A stretch of 64,000 bases of DNA from NCBI GenBank assembly GCA_951230915.1, contig OX579639.1:8866001-8930000 (forward strand), read 5' to 3'. Under the pieces are notes generated by a model. It was not told the DNA's origin. It searched no databases and saw only the letters and a program-made list of their open reading frames with translations. Positions 47,410 through 60,099 of the stretch are shown here, piece by piece. The position numbers and the translations under genes were made by a program. Within the stretch, counting starts at the first letter, position 1, and the number at the start of each line of letters is the position of its first letter. The DNA comes from Antitrichia curtipendula (taxonomy: Eukaryota; Streptophyta; Bryopsida; Hypnales; Leucodontaceae).

Positions 47410-50400
47410 AATTGTTTGGATCATATATATCTATGATATTTTTTAAGGGCACTTGCGGCCTTTGCTCAGTGACTTCAAATTTGCCTTGTTGGTACAAGGG
47501 ACATAGGTTAAAATCCAAGAGTTGACAGGGTGCTTATCACTATAGCCCATCCAATAATGGTGGGGCAAAATGACTTTGTCATCGCATGGAGACATAAGAA
47601 TTTTTTAGGAGAACATGTTTATTCTTCAAAGGGGCTAGTGCCCTCTAAATAGATGTTGATTTAAGGATGGAATTTGCCATTTAGGTCCATGAGGCTTTGA
47701 TAGTTGACCCATCCCTAGTAGAGTAAGTAGACACTTCATTCACACCAATGTTTAAAACCAAAGTTAGTCTCCTTCTCTTTCATTGATATTTCTCAAATGC
47801 TTTCAATACATTAATGTATTTTCTACTCCATCTTTGCATGATTGCAAGTGCTTGATCAAGCATATGGAATTAGTGCCTATAATATTGCAACTCGATCAAT
47901 TTTATTCCATCTACATTGATTTATCTCGTACATGCATGTAACACTAATTACAAAATACACATTATTCTTAAATATATTTAATTATTGATGATATGATAAA
48001 AAATGTTCCTTGGTCACTTTTTGGGGAAGCTAATTAGGTAACAAATACTATATAAAGGTTTAGAATTATGTATGCAAGGTTTAATTACATTGAATGTATA
48101 TCCAAAAGTATCTTATTTCCAATTCTTCCCTTATCTACATTGGTGTAACCTTTTGTAGTCCATTCTGATGCAAGAATCTCACATTTGAATCGTGTTTTTG
48201 AATCCCAAAACTGAGCATAATAGATGCATCTCTTGAAGACAAGGAGAATGATATTGAGAAATTGGTACGTAGTTTTGTATTAGAGATGCTATCATGAAGA
48301 TTTTCTAAAAAATAGGTCCCTTGAATTGGATTTGTGCTACAAGGGTTAGGTTTATTCCAAGAAAAATGTTGGACGACCATAATAAGTTCAAAATTTGCTG
48401 TAAACCCCTCGCAAAGCAACTCGAGAATATTTTTTTTAAGTTATTGAATGAACCCCGGCCAATTTAAAAAAAGTTCCATCCCTATGACGTTTTTCATCCA
48501 TTCTGCCATCAAATCATTACAACACTTTCACCATAGTTTGGCAATAATTTGCCACTAAATTAAGTTAAACCATCCCTGCTCTGGTCTGGTCTGGTCTGGG
48601 GGGGAGTCTGATGAGTTAAAACTTAACTGCAGTTAAGCTTGTTGGTGCAGCTCTGCCTGCCAACATCCGCATCCCTGTGTCAATGATTGAGTGCAAGTGG
48701 TCCAAAGTTCTAGACTCCAATCATCTTGGCATGATCCCCAGAACCAGTTTGCTTTCAATTGCTTCTGGCAAGAAACCTCAAAAAGGGTGAGAAGTGGGTG
48801 AGAACTTGTTATGTTGTGTGTGGAAGAGGCCCGAAAATCATCCCCAATTGTGATTGGGACAAAAGGCTAGAATTTGTGCAATTTGACTCAAGGGAATGGC
48901 TCGCTCGGCCTCTAGTAGGTGGAAAGCGTTTATTATTCCAAATGTCCTAAGATTGATGATGTGGGAACCTCACATAACATTGTTAACGAGCGGAGATCTC
49001 ACCCCCTAGCTCAAGGTATAATTCCTCTCTAGATACTTGAAGGAAATTCAATTATAATTACAGAATTCAAATTGGCTGGGCTAGGGTAATTGCACAATTG
49101 GTTTGTCAACGGGGGGATGGTTTTGGTTGGCTAGTGGATCCCAAAGCACATACCAAAGTCAATAAAGTTAAACAGTAATACATCTAGTAGCAAAGGGGGG
49201 TAGTGATCGTTGGTCTTCTACGTTTCACAACAAATTCTTTACTGCATTTTGAAGAAGTTGCAACGCTAGGGGAGGCTCTTGCTTTAGGGGGAAGCAAAAG
49301 GGTATCTCCTAGACTTGCTTAACAATGTTATGTATTCTAAGCAGTGAATCTTTCATAGCATTCAATAGCGTGCACTGTCACCACTTTGATTCAAGTGCCC
49401 AAAGATTGATGATGCGAGAAGTCCATTTCTAAGTGGTGAGTCTTTCATAACATTAAGTAGTGTGCATTGTCATTGCCTTGGGCTCTACAATAGATGGTGT
49501 AGAATACTCTACACCCAAGAATACTTTATCGATAGCTAATAATTGGATAAGTGGAGGCTCAATGTGACGAGAGCAAGGTCCATGAAGGAAGGACAATGGA
49601 CATGAAGGCTAGCTATTGAATGAGATGTAATTACTTATTAAAGCACCTCAAGGGCAAGAAATTAAACATGCCATCACTCAAATATCATCATTGTGGGGGC
49701 AAAAGTGTTTGTCGGATACAATTGAGGTTGTTGTCACTGTTATTTTGAAAGTGCCCAACAAAAAAAGCCCATATACCACGTAGATAGTATATGCACTCCC
49801 TATTTGTATGGGTTGAAAAAACATCAAAATCTTTGGTACTTTCAATGATGGAATGTGGTAGACTAAGAAAATGACTACAATAGCCTCACAATTTGTTTAA
49901 TTGGTCATGAAATTTTTAACAAAGGTCTTATTGAGAGTCATTTTAATAGTCTACAAAGACCATATTTACGTTATTTAGTTTGTTTTTTGGACAAAGTCAA
50001 ATGTTCTTATTCAAAGGGAAAAAAATTGGCCTTTGTTTATATGTGTGAAGTTTGGTTTTGAGCTTGATCAATTGGAAACTCATGAGACCTCAAATTGGGC
50101 TATTTTATCAAATTTGATTGATTTGTTTCTGTATCAAAGCTTGATTCTTGCAATTTTCGTGTAATGTTGGTTCTTATAGTAGAATAAAATCTCTACTTGT
50201 TGATTTAAAAAAATGGATTCTACTACTTTCATTGCAAATTTGTCTATGATTCTAATATGTGAGCATGAAAATGCAAGCATGTGAGCCTTAGGCATATATA
50301 TAAGTAGATTTCCTACAAACATTGAAGGTGTTTATAATATAATCACTTATAATATAGGTATCTATAACATAGTTATAGTGTACTTATGGAAGGGTTCTAT

Positions 50401-51620
50401 AATATAGCCACCTATAACATAGGTGCATAGTCATGGCCTCCCACTTTGGGGCTTACATAATAGCAACCCTCCCAATTTGTGATCCCTTATGTAAGAATTC
50501 AAATAAATAGCACTTCCTTCTCATCAATTACAAACCTAACATTCTTGAACTTAAGGGGAGGGACCCCATTTACTTTCAATGAATCAAGGCTCCTTTTGAA
50601 TAAATAATCTTGATTGCAAGCTTGCCCATGAATTGTGGGCCATAATAATAAAAATAGATTCTTGCTGCAACAATCATGTCAAAAGACCTTAGCCTTTCTA
50701 TTCAAGAATGCTATAAATTGAGGAACTAGTATCATTATTAACCAATATTGAAGGGGGCCTTTTTGCTTCCCCTAAGTAGAAGCCTCCAATGTTGTCACTT
50801 TCCAACTAGCTAGCTAATGATTCTATGTAGATTCAACTACATAACATTATTAACTGCCTTGATTTCTTCATCTTTGGTGGAGGTATCATTTACTCTTAGA
50901 TACCTTAAAAAGAATTAAAATGTAATGTGAAGGAAACTATTGGATATTTAGTTGGACAAATTCATGTGAGTTGGTGGTCAAGCATTGGATTTGAAAAATG
51001 TGGCCATATAGTGTCTAGTTTTTTTGAGTGGTTACAAATTCTAACTCATTTGTAATTCACAAATAAATTATAAAGTTTCAATGCTAGGGCTCTTGCTTTT
51101 TGAAGGAGCAAAATGTCCCCCTAATGTTGATTAACAATGTTATGGTAGAACCACAAATTCCCGATTAAGGATCCATATCCAATTTGTAGGGTACAACTAT
51201 TTCCAACCAAAGTTTGAAATGTTTTTTTTCTCCTTTTCAAAGTTGGAACTAATAAGGTTATGGCATGCGTCTCGAAGTAGTGAGCAAGAAAGTAGGAAGT
51301 AGTAAGCAGAAAAGTAGTTCATGAATGATTGGAATTGGAAGAATTCATACAGTGGGGATGGGTCCAAGCCAACTTTGGGCTTTCAAAACCCATAGGAATT
51401 TCAATTCAAGACATAAAATTATCGAAAAATTTGCAATCCCCATGATTTCTATCTTCCTACATGGCATAAAATTTACCTTTCTTTTAAAGTGCTCCACAAC
51501 ATGTAAAGAGTCAGTGAAGTTGTCAACAGTGGGTGGTTCTACCATATGTAAATTCACTCCCAAGGATATGGAGAGGAAGGATTATCCCAGTTTGCATCTA
51601 ATGGAATGGTATAAGATAAC
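47410..51620. other. AT-rich intergenic region
   Basis: I see no supportable gene. A GGTCTGGTCT short repeat lies near 48578. The somewhat GC-richer patch at 48640-48960 has a short open frame without known relatives. Confidence 0.5.
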
Positions 51621-51626
51621 AGTCTC

Positions 51627-51918
51627 TAAAATCGCCCATCTCCTCAAATGTCTACTATGTGTTCATGTTGCTTTTTTTTATAGCCTTCAACAATGTACAA
51701 ACAATGTACATTTCATGAAGTGGGTGATTTTAGAGCCCTATGCCATTTCAACTTCAAAATTTGATAACTAATTCCACAAAGCTCCAGAAAATATGAAACA
51801 ACTTGACTTAGATGCCAATTCCACTAGTTTGTTTTTTTCGAGGAAATTTTATTAAAAATCATTTCAAGAAGCCTTGCCTTCCCAAAATTCCGAGTTTCAG
51901 CTCTTACGTGGGTGATTC
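51627..51918 (-). mobile_element. Small TIR repeat M, copy 3 (inverted)
   Basis: Reverse-complement relative of 24425-24703 and 31110-31386, more diverged. Ends: AAAATCGCCCATCT on the left and (inverted) AATCACCCACGTAAGAG on the right. The GTACA-rich core is kept. Confidence 0.7.
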
Positions 51919-51985
51919 ATGGACATGTTACTTTAGTCTAGTTAACAATGTCGTGCTCCGATTCAAATTACATGCTTGCAACTAA

Positions 51986-52271
51986 GGGCCTCCTTACATG
52001 CTTGCCCAATGGGCAAAGAACAACAGGGTGTGCTACATGAAGAAATGAAGAATGCACTTTCATGTGGACCAGATGGGCGCGGGAAGGATACCAGAAAACG
52101 TGACACGTAGTAGTTTCTCTCAAGCTTGACTAGCCTCCACCAATGGGGTTGTTCATTGATATCGGTTGAAAGTGGAGCTCCCCCTTTTCCGTTGCCCACC
52201 CCGGCAAAACAACCTTTTATTGCTTGGATTAGGTGGGGCTTTGCCCACTGGGCCAGCATGTAAGCCCGCCC
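51986..52271. mobile_element. PIF/Harbinger-type (Tourist-like) MITE
   Basis: A 286-bp element flanked by TAA on both sides (51983-51985 and 52272-52274). Inverted ends read GGGCCTCCTTACATGCTTG and GGGCGGGCTTACATGCTGG, continuing CCCA(A/G)TGGGCAAAG. A 3-bp TAA/TTA duplication with G/C-rich ends is characteristic of PIF/Harbinger MITEs. It is much GC-richer than its surroundings. Confidence 0.82.
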
Positions 52272-52274
52272 TAA

Positions 52275-53009
52275 TCCGTCTTTTTCATAATGCCGGAATT
52301 TTTTTCCAAAGTGCTGTAAGCTGTATGCCAAGTTGCCAACCGTGAATCCGTTCCCATTCACTCTCCGAATCCACAGATTTGACGGAAGTGTCGCTTTTTA
52401 CTGTTAGGATTTCCAGGGCAGTTGGAAAGGGTCCGTCGAGCACAGCAACCGAGACCACCCAACTTAAACTGGCGAACTCCAGTCAGTTTCAAAATAGCCC
52501 CCATTCTCAACAACCAACTGGTACTGTATAGAACTCAGAGCTCCGTTGCTGCTGTAGGCGGGACAGTACGCTTCCTAATAGACGCTATGCTGCCGGACGG
52601 ACGTTTTTTAATTGCGGAAACGGTAGGGTGGAGCCGGCACCCCTCCTCCGTTTTAATGGGCCAAATCTCACCTGGCTTCTGACTGGATACCCTGCACCCT
52701 CAGGGGCCCTTTCAATGCCCAACGGCAAACTGAATGGCTCAGGCATTGGCTGAGACTAAGCCTACCCACACTAATTAACCTCGCCTGCAGGAAAGGGACG
52801 GAGAGGGAAGCGTAAATAAATAAACCCAATAAGGTGAGGATTTTCTTCCTATCTACATCTATCCAACATTTCAACACAATCCACGTGTTGGTCATTCCAA
52901 CCATTGACTTGTAGGACTCGTGTAGACAGGGAGTTGGGGACGCAGTGGGGAAGAGAATCAATGATTGGAAAAGCCTGTTTTGACAATGGCGACTTAAGGT
53001 AACTACACC
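52275..53009. other. GC-richer intergenic patch
   Basis: Open frames at 52422-52682 (+) and 52668-52961 (-) have no recognisable product and no splice context that I can support. It may be a remnant of an unknown element. Confidence 0.4.
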
Positions 53010-53584
53010 TTAACTTCTAAAACCCCAAGGGTGTTCTCTGTCAAAAACTACTCAAAACTACCACTTCTCTTGCATTCACTTAAGGAAACCAAAGGATTTT
53101 TTTTTTATAACTTAATCATAAAGTCTTTTACTTAACTTGTATGAGATAATGTCATAAAAATTTCATCAAATTTGACTGTACGGATTGGAAGATATTAGCA
53201 TTCAAAGTTGAACAAAAAAATATCCTTAAGAAGATGCTTCCAAAAGTAAGATTGTCCATAACTTTCTCATTGCTAGTTCAAAAAGAATGAATCAAAGCTT
53301 CAAGTATAGATAAAACTATAATATTTTAGGAAAAAAATTCAAATTTTTTTTTTTGACTTTTTGTTATTTATATTGGGCTGCCCGAGAATCTCCATTTCTT
53401 GCTTATTGTGCCATAACTTTTTCATCCAGCATCTGATTGAAACAAAAATTATATATCCACAAAGCTCTTGCAAAACTACACAACCTCAAAAAATCTCAAA
53501 AAAATTCACTTCAAATTGAGACAATAGGAACCTACCCAGACCCAAATTATACCCCGAGGGGACAAATAGTCCTTTAGGGGTTAA
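53010..53584 (+). mobile_element. TTAA-flanked MITE, subfamily A, copy 3
   Basis: Perfect TTAA at 53010-53013 and 53581-53584. The left end reads CTTCTAAAACCCCAAGGGTG and the right end inwards CCCCTAAAGGACTATTTG. The body is 567 bp with the same internal landmarks as the 10.35-kb copy. Flanks joined together match the uninterrupted sequence near 45025-45060. Confidence 0.88.
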
Positions 53585-54699
53585 ATCGCACAAATAAACA
53601 ATTCAGCATGGTTCCCGTTTTAATATTGAAAATGATTTTTTTGTAGGGTCTTGTTGGTGGTCAAAAGGGGATTTTGGATTCTCTTAGATTGCTTTTTTTG
53701 GACATTATATTTAATGAACTACAAAAAATTTAAAGTGCTAAAAATATGAATTTTTAAGGAAAACCTACCATAGACTCTTATGAATAGTCAAAGTACATTT
53801 TAGTCTAGAATTTAGACTACTTGATTTTAGAAAGTAGTGGTAAAATCAGAGGTGGTTACCTTATAATCATTGGAATTGGGACTTGAGCCAAGTTCCTATA
53901 TTTGAATTCTAGAAGTTCAAATTGGGACTTGTAGGTAATAGAAGAGGATCCTAGACTTTTTTGGTGAATGCATTTTTTTTGTTAATATATAAATAAACAA
54001 TGAATGTTCAAAGTATTAAAAAATGATGAACATAAAATCAACTATAGGTTCCATAAATAGAGGTTGTACATTTTAGTCAAGAATTTGTGGGTGTTAATTT
54101 AGAAACATTTCACAATTAGATGAAGTGACGATCTTATGATTGGAACAACACTCTTTTCTTTTCTTTTCTTTTCAGTACAAATAAAGGGAACATTTATTGC
54201 AAGAAAAGAACGAACAAGTACCCAGCTGCAAGTAGCCTTGGAGGGAAGAAGACGGACAACACACTTTCCAAAACTTCATTGTTCTACAAAAACGATGTAA
54301 ATAGGCAATGAGAGGTTTCTAAAAAGCTTTTTAATATACACAAAGCTAATATACACAAATTATTTCATATTACTTTTTACGCCCTAAAGGTTTTTGACTA
54401 TGTTTTCACAAAAAACGCTCCCAAACTGCCATTTCTAGTACAAGTACGAAATTTGGGAAAAAAAATATTTTTGGACACATGTAACCGTAGGATCTTGTAG
54501 TAAACTAGTTTGAGAAGATGTGGGAAAAATTTCAGAATTTTCCACCGTGTAGATTGCAAGATATTAGCATTTGAAGTGACAAAAACCCATTTTTTGTCCC
54601 TGCAAAAAACCGGGCAGCTGCACTTCACATGGTCACATTTGTATGAAAAAATGTCCAAAATGGTGGTAACTCTTTGGATTCATTCTTCAAAGCAAGTTA

Positions 54700-55902
54700 G
54701 CTCATAACATTCAAGAGCTGTGAGAGCAGCTGCCTTCCCTCTGACGGAATGATGTGGTATATTCCACATCATTTCTTCCAAAGGATGAAATGGTGTGGAA
54801 TATTCCACACCCAACATTAGCTAATAAGCCACGGGTCAATAATGTCAGACTTCTGCTCAGTGCCAAGGTCATGACTGCACAATCGGGTTGCTGGGAAATT
54901 GAACACCCCCAATTCAAGCAATACAGAAAAAAATAGCTTTAAACCAATCAATTCATTGAAATCAATTATTTCAATGTTTGAATTCCCGGACATGGCTTTG
55001 TAACCATTCATGTTTTGTAATTCGGAAGTAGAAGACAATTCTTTATGTACATATGGGGTGGTAGGAGGTAGAACAACCCATGTGGGATAAGTAATTTAGA
55101 GTTTGTAATTTCTCAACCGCTCATAGTTAAGTCTAAAGTAAGAATTGTGTTAAAACTATAATTTCAGACCTCATTTAGGCATAGTAAAATAACTTTTTTC
55201 AAAATACTTTGAACTAAAATAAGTTGGAGAATCAAGTTAAATTTCATCTTCAAAAATCCGTTTGAGATTTTAATCTTCCACTCAAAAGTTATAGACAAAT
55301 TTCATAGAGGGGTTTGAAAGGATTTATTTTTGACATTTTCATACATCTTCTCTGAAATTTGTCCATAACTTTTGAGTGGAAGATCTAAATTTAAAAAGGA
55401 TTTTTGGAGATGAAACTTATCTTTATTCCACAACTTTTTTTAGTTCAAACTTTTTTGAAAAAAGGTATCCCACTATACCTAAATGAGGTCTGAAATTATA
55501 ATTTTAACACAATTCCTACTTCAGACTTAATTATGAGCGGTTGAGAAATTACAAACTCTAAATTACATATCCCACATGGGTTGTTCTATCTCCTACCACC
55601 CCAAGTGTACATAAAGAGATTCTCTTCTACAAAAACAATCAAAATAAATCATTGATGGCAAATGGTTAGATTTCTTTGGTAGAATACTCAAAGAAATCTT
55701 TGGGTTTTGATAGACCATCTGTCTTTATAGTTATTTGTTTGTATATTTTGTCCTAGAATTAGCCAAAAAAATAGATCGCACCATAAATGTATTGCCATTG
55801 TCTCGGTCTTGAATCTTACATTAATAATATGTGGATGCATTTCGTGGATGAAGACTTCAGAGAGGCAAAGGCAGCATCTCTGAAGGCTCTTGAATGTTAT
55901 GC
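54700..55902. mobile_element. TIR element inserted in TTAA-B2
   Basis: About 1.2 kb. Inverted ends GCTCATAACATTCAAGAGC and GCATAACATTCAAGAGCC extend, with mismatches, to about 35 bp (GCTGCC). TA lies on both sides (54698-54699 and 55903-55904), so Tc1/mariner-type insertion is likely. It has no transposase; the interior holds the long foldback at 55028-55630 and a short palindrome of GGTATATTCCACATCA type near 54750. Confidence 0.75.
55028..55630. repeat. Long foldback (inverted repeat of about 290 bp arms)
   Basis: The left arm starts GTAGAAGACAATTCTTTATG and continues GGGGTGGTAGGAGGTAGAAC; the right arm is its reverse complement ending at 55630. Similarity runs through almost the entire 600 bp with a short centre near 55320. 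Non-coding; a transcript would form a long imperfect double strand. Confidence 0.85.
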
Positions 55903-57149
55903 TACATGCTTGAAAATTTTCAGATCATTTGGAATTGTACAACATATAGGAAAAAAATAGTAAGTAGAAAGAAGTAGAAAATGATTCAAAACACTAAATT
56001 GTTAAGGATTTAATTATGGAATTGAAAAATGCCAATCCAAACGATTGTAATGTTGTAATAAACAATCTACACCTTGTGTTTATATTTTTTTCCAAAAATA
56101 TTGAAAATTGAGTTAAATAAAGGACTTCAAAGTTTATTTTAGAGTAGAGATTCCATAACTACCCGCAAACTACCCACAACTAAAATTCCTCATAACTTTC
56201 ATCTCATAAATCAAAGTGGAATGATTCAAAGCTTTCCTTGTGCACATAAATCTAGAGAACCAATTTCAAATTTTTATTTCTCTAGAAAATGATTTTTAAA
56301 GAAGTTTTTTTTGCTGCCCGGGTTGCCCGCCGAACAATGAAAACTACATATCATACCATAACTTTTTAACCATGTGGTCAAAAGTTATGAAAATTGTTGG
56401 GCCCTAAAGCTACTCCTCGGGCACATCTTGTGTGAAAATTTCAAAGAAAAAGAAATAAAAATTCCATTCGTGGTGAGCTGCCCCCAAATGCTATGTTGTC
56501 AAAAAACGGTGTTTGGTCCTTTAGGGGTTAAACAATGTGTTGAGAGTCTAAGAATGCCAACTGATTTCTTGGTTCATTCCAATCTAAAAATGACTAGAGT
56601 TTTTCTTCTTGCCCAAATAAATTATTGTCCTAAGCTAGAGACAAACATAATCATTGAATAATATCCCCCTTAAACATGCTAATTGATGTGTCAGAATCAC
56701 TTTTTCATTTCCTAACAAGAAAATTTGAAATTTCAATTTATCACCAATTTATATCCAACTTTACAAATAACATAAAATGGTTGTAATGTTATATAAGTTT
56801 TAGTAAACAATGTATAATCTTTTTTAAGGTCTTCAAGGATGCACGTATTAGACAGACGCCCCCCTCGCTCGTCCTCTTCAAGTCATTTGAGGGATGCATG
56901 TAAAGGAAAAGACCCCCTTAGTTAATTTATCTTCCATCCTTCACCTAATTTGGAGCCGTTGATCATAAATATATGAACTCAAAATTTCCAAATTTTATCA
57001 TGTGTGGCAAATACAAAATTTAAGCGTTTTCTTCATGAGTAAAATCATGGACAAGTGACAGGGTCGGTTCACCCAAACCTATTAGAAATTACAAACTCCC
57101 CATGTTGAATATTCATAGAAATCACAAAAATCCTCCCAAACACTTAATT

Positions 57150-57480
57150 TCATGAAAGCCATTCATAGGACACTTTTTATTATCCCTTCAACCGGCAACC
57201 TTTTTCCTGGGGTAAAAACGAACCGGCGGTATCCGGTCGTTCTACCTTTTCAGTTGGGAAACGCCTTGCTGATTTCCTTCCCATATGGCCGGTACAGTAT
57301 GGGCCTGACGAATACCGTTACTTTCTCCCGTCTAAACCGGCTCCGGCATCGCCGAGAGAGAATTAAATCGGTCATAAGATTCGGGAAAATCGGGATTCAG
57401 TTGCTCCGGCCACGCCTCCCAATCCATCTCCGAAGGGAGATTCTGTGTTTCGGAGGGGGCCACGTCGTCTAAACTGCCAC
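57150..57480 (+). other. GC-rich island of unknown nature
   Basis: A sharply bounded patch of about 330 bp, rich in CCGG and CG dinucleotides, in AT-rich surroundings. A 106-codon open frame (57152-57472) covers it, but I recognise no domain and the frame is Arg/Leu-rich. It could be a fragment of a transferred or relic element. Confidence 0.35.
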
Positions 57481-58009
57481 CCTAATTATGTACTTAGCTC
57501 CCATGAGCTGTGAAGCTCCTCCAATTAAGTTACCTTAACCCCATATAGCGCTCCTTTTGCAGCGCACTTTATGGATTGATGTGGAACGGGGTAGGGCCGC
57601 CACCCCACGAGTTTCAGCATGCACGCTTAATTTACCCCCCAATAGACACGGCAAATAGACCCCCGGCTCTCATTGGCAGAGCTGGATGGGGGGACTCTGT
57701 TCCTATATTGAGGTCAGTTTTTTAATTCATTTTTTTAAGAAAAAACTATCAAGGTCGGGTTTGCATCACAAAGTCTAGTGCATGTCAATATGGTGCCAAT
57801 ATGGGTGAATTGACCCCCTCATTGCCCCACTTGGACAAACATTTGAATTTTTTATTTGCAATATACGATTTTTTTTTAAAATTATGAATTCATATTTTCA
57901 AGCAAAGGCTCAAAATTATGCAGCAGAGGTGAAGAATTATCAGTAAACATGGCACAAAACAGGGGAATATTTTTTAAATTATCCTTGGTTGGTCAATTCT
58001 CCTTGGCCG

Positions 58010-58136
58010 CCAATATGGTGCATTGAAACACTATCAAGTTAATTTGGTACCAACCTCCATGCTAGGTTTGATATGGAGTTGGCATGGAGGTTGGCACCAA
58101 ATTAGCTTGATAGTTGGTTCAATGGACCATATTGGC
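58010..58136. mobile_element. Foldback element F, copy 1
   Basis: Arms CCAATATGGTGCATTGAAAC and its complement enclose GGTACCAACCTCCATGC... and fold over about 55 bp each. Related to 59118-59293, and part of the motif (CAATATGGTGCCAATATGG) also occurs at 57786-57806. Confidence 0.7.
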
Positions 58137-58985
58137 ATGCCCTAACTTTCTTGATGTGGGGGCCAAGGTAAACCACCCCTTTCTCTCGTCCCCTTAGGAA
58201 ATCCCTGATTTTTATTTATTTTCCACGCATGATAAAATTTTCAAATTTTGAATTCATATTTGCAATCAGATGCCCAAAATTAGCTAGGAGAGGTATTCAA
58301 TATAAAGTAATCAAGCACAAAATAGGGGGTCTTTTATTTTACCTACACCCCTGGAATGACTTTGCAGGGACGAGCAAGGGGGGGCAGTTAGCCCCAGTCA
58401 AGTTTGGGTGGGTGTTTGTGCTTTGTTCAAGTATATAATTCAATTAGTTTTCAATTATTATTAAAAAAAACAAAAAAACAGGGTAATTGTGAGGCTTTGC
58501 CCTAGGTAAATAATAATATCAATTTATTGATCAATTGGACCTTACATCTCTATTCCAATCAATCCTTAATAATCCATTCTGTAGTGTGCATATAGTTGTA
58601 GATGGGGTTTAGGAACTAAGATTAAGAAATTAAGAAATTAAGAGTCGATGCAATAAGATAAACCAACCTATGATGGGCAGAATGATTGGATTGCCTTGTT
58701 GACATTATTGATTTTTTTATTTTTATTTTTTTGCATATGTAGACAAATGTGAGAAATAAAGAGACCAATTGATTATTTTTGACAAAGTGTGAATTTGTTA
58801 TGAATTTTTGAAGTGTTGCCCAATTGGTCTATAATTATTTCTAGACTACTCCAAAATAGCAAAAAGTATATCCATAATGGTCATCTTACCACCTAAAGCA
58901 GTTACAATGTTTCCTAATATGACTACAATATTTTCCAACATGGCTACAATATGAAAGAATACAAAAATCACTTTCTGAGAAAAAT

Positions 58986-60097
58986 TTAATCCTTAAAGTC
59001 CTAAGGCCTTTTTTTCCATCAAAACCCACTCAAAATTGCCATTTCTATTGCAAAGAGCAAAAAAAATTAATATTGTTTTTTTAAACATCTAATCCTAGGA
59101 TCTTATACTAAACTAGCATCAGGAAAGTCAGGGCATGCCAATATGGTGCCAATATGGTGCATTGAAACGCTATCAAGCTAATTTGGTGCCAACCTTCATG
59201 CTAGGTTTGCTACTAAGTTTGCATGGAGGTTGGCACCAAATTAGCTTGATAGCGTTTCAATGCGCCATATTGGCATGCCCTGACTTTCCTGATGAGAATA
59301 AGAATGTATGGAAAAAAATTCAGAAACTTTGACTGCGTAGATTGCAAGATATTTGCATTTAAAGTGAAGAAGACGAGTTTTTTTTTACACTTTGTGTGAC
59401 TAGATATATTTTGGCTTTTAATCTTTGTAACTTAAATTTTTTTCACTATTGATTTTGATTTTATAAATTTTTATGTTGAAAAATTGAGTTGAGAATATAG
59501 GAAAAAAATTCAACAGAAAAAATTTAATTTTCACTCATTAAAAGATTGTCAATTATAAGTAGATTCAAGATTGAAGGGATAGTTAAACCATTAATAGCTC
59601 TCAGATGGAATTGAAACACAATAATCCCAATGGTGAGATTGTTCTAGCAAGCAAACTTAACCAAGTCTAATAATTCTTCTTGCCCAATTATAAAAATTGC
59701 ATTCAAAAATGGATTTTGTAAGTTATTTTTTCAAGAAGATGCTTAGATTGCCTACAAAATAAGATCATCCATAATTTTTTCATCTTTAGTCCAAATAGAA
59801 TGAATCAAAGCTTTAGATGCAAACAAAAATATAATCTTTGAGAAAAACATTTAAAATTTAAAAACTCAATTTTTTGTAATATTTTTGTGATTGTCCCTTG
59901 AGTTGTTTTTTGGACTTAGGGTGGTATAACTTTTGTTTTTGGGCACCAATTGAAATTAAAACTATATTCCCATAAAGCTAATTTGATTTCCTATCTCCAC
60001 AAAAAGGGTTAAAAAATCATGTCAAAAATTGTGATCATACAAACCTACCTGAAATCCCTATAGTCCCTTGTAGGGACTATAGAATTTTAGGGGTCAA
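58986..60097 (+). mobile_element. TTAA-flanked MITE, subfamily C, copy 2
   Basis: Left TTAA at 58986-58989 then TCCTTAAAGTCC; the right end is decayed (TTTTAGGGG then TCAA at 60094-60097). It contains foldback F copy 2 at 59118-59293. Without it the element is about 930 bp. It shows the unbroken ATCTTATACTAAACTAGC where copy C1 is split by TTAA-B1. Confidence 0.8.
59118..59293. mobile_element. Foldback element F, copy 2
   Basis: A 176-bp nearly perfect inverted repeat starting ATCAGGAAAGTCAGGGCATG, with a tandem CCAATATGGTG in the left arm only. It is inserted in TTAA-C2. A short incidental open frame spans it. Confidence 0.8.
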
Positions 60098-60099
60098 AT

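Larger units (their letters stand above)
54377..56531 (+). mobile_element. TTAA-flanked MITE, subfamily B, copy 2, interrupted
   Basis: The left end is decayed (TTAC then GCCCTAAAGG); the right end is CCTTTAGGGG then TTAA at 56528-56531. It is interrupted at 54700-55902 by another TIR element; without that it is about 945 bp, like copy B1. At 54474-54485 it carries the unoccupied version of the TA site that holds the pogo-like element in B1. Confidence 0.85.
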
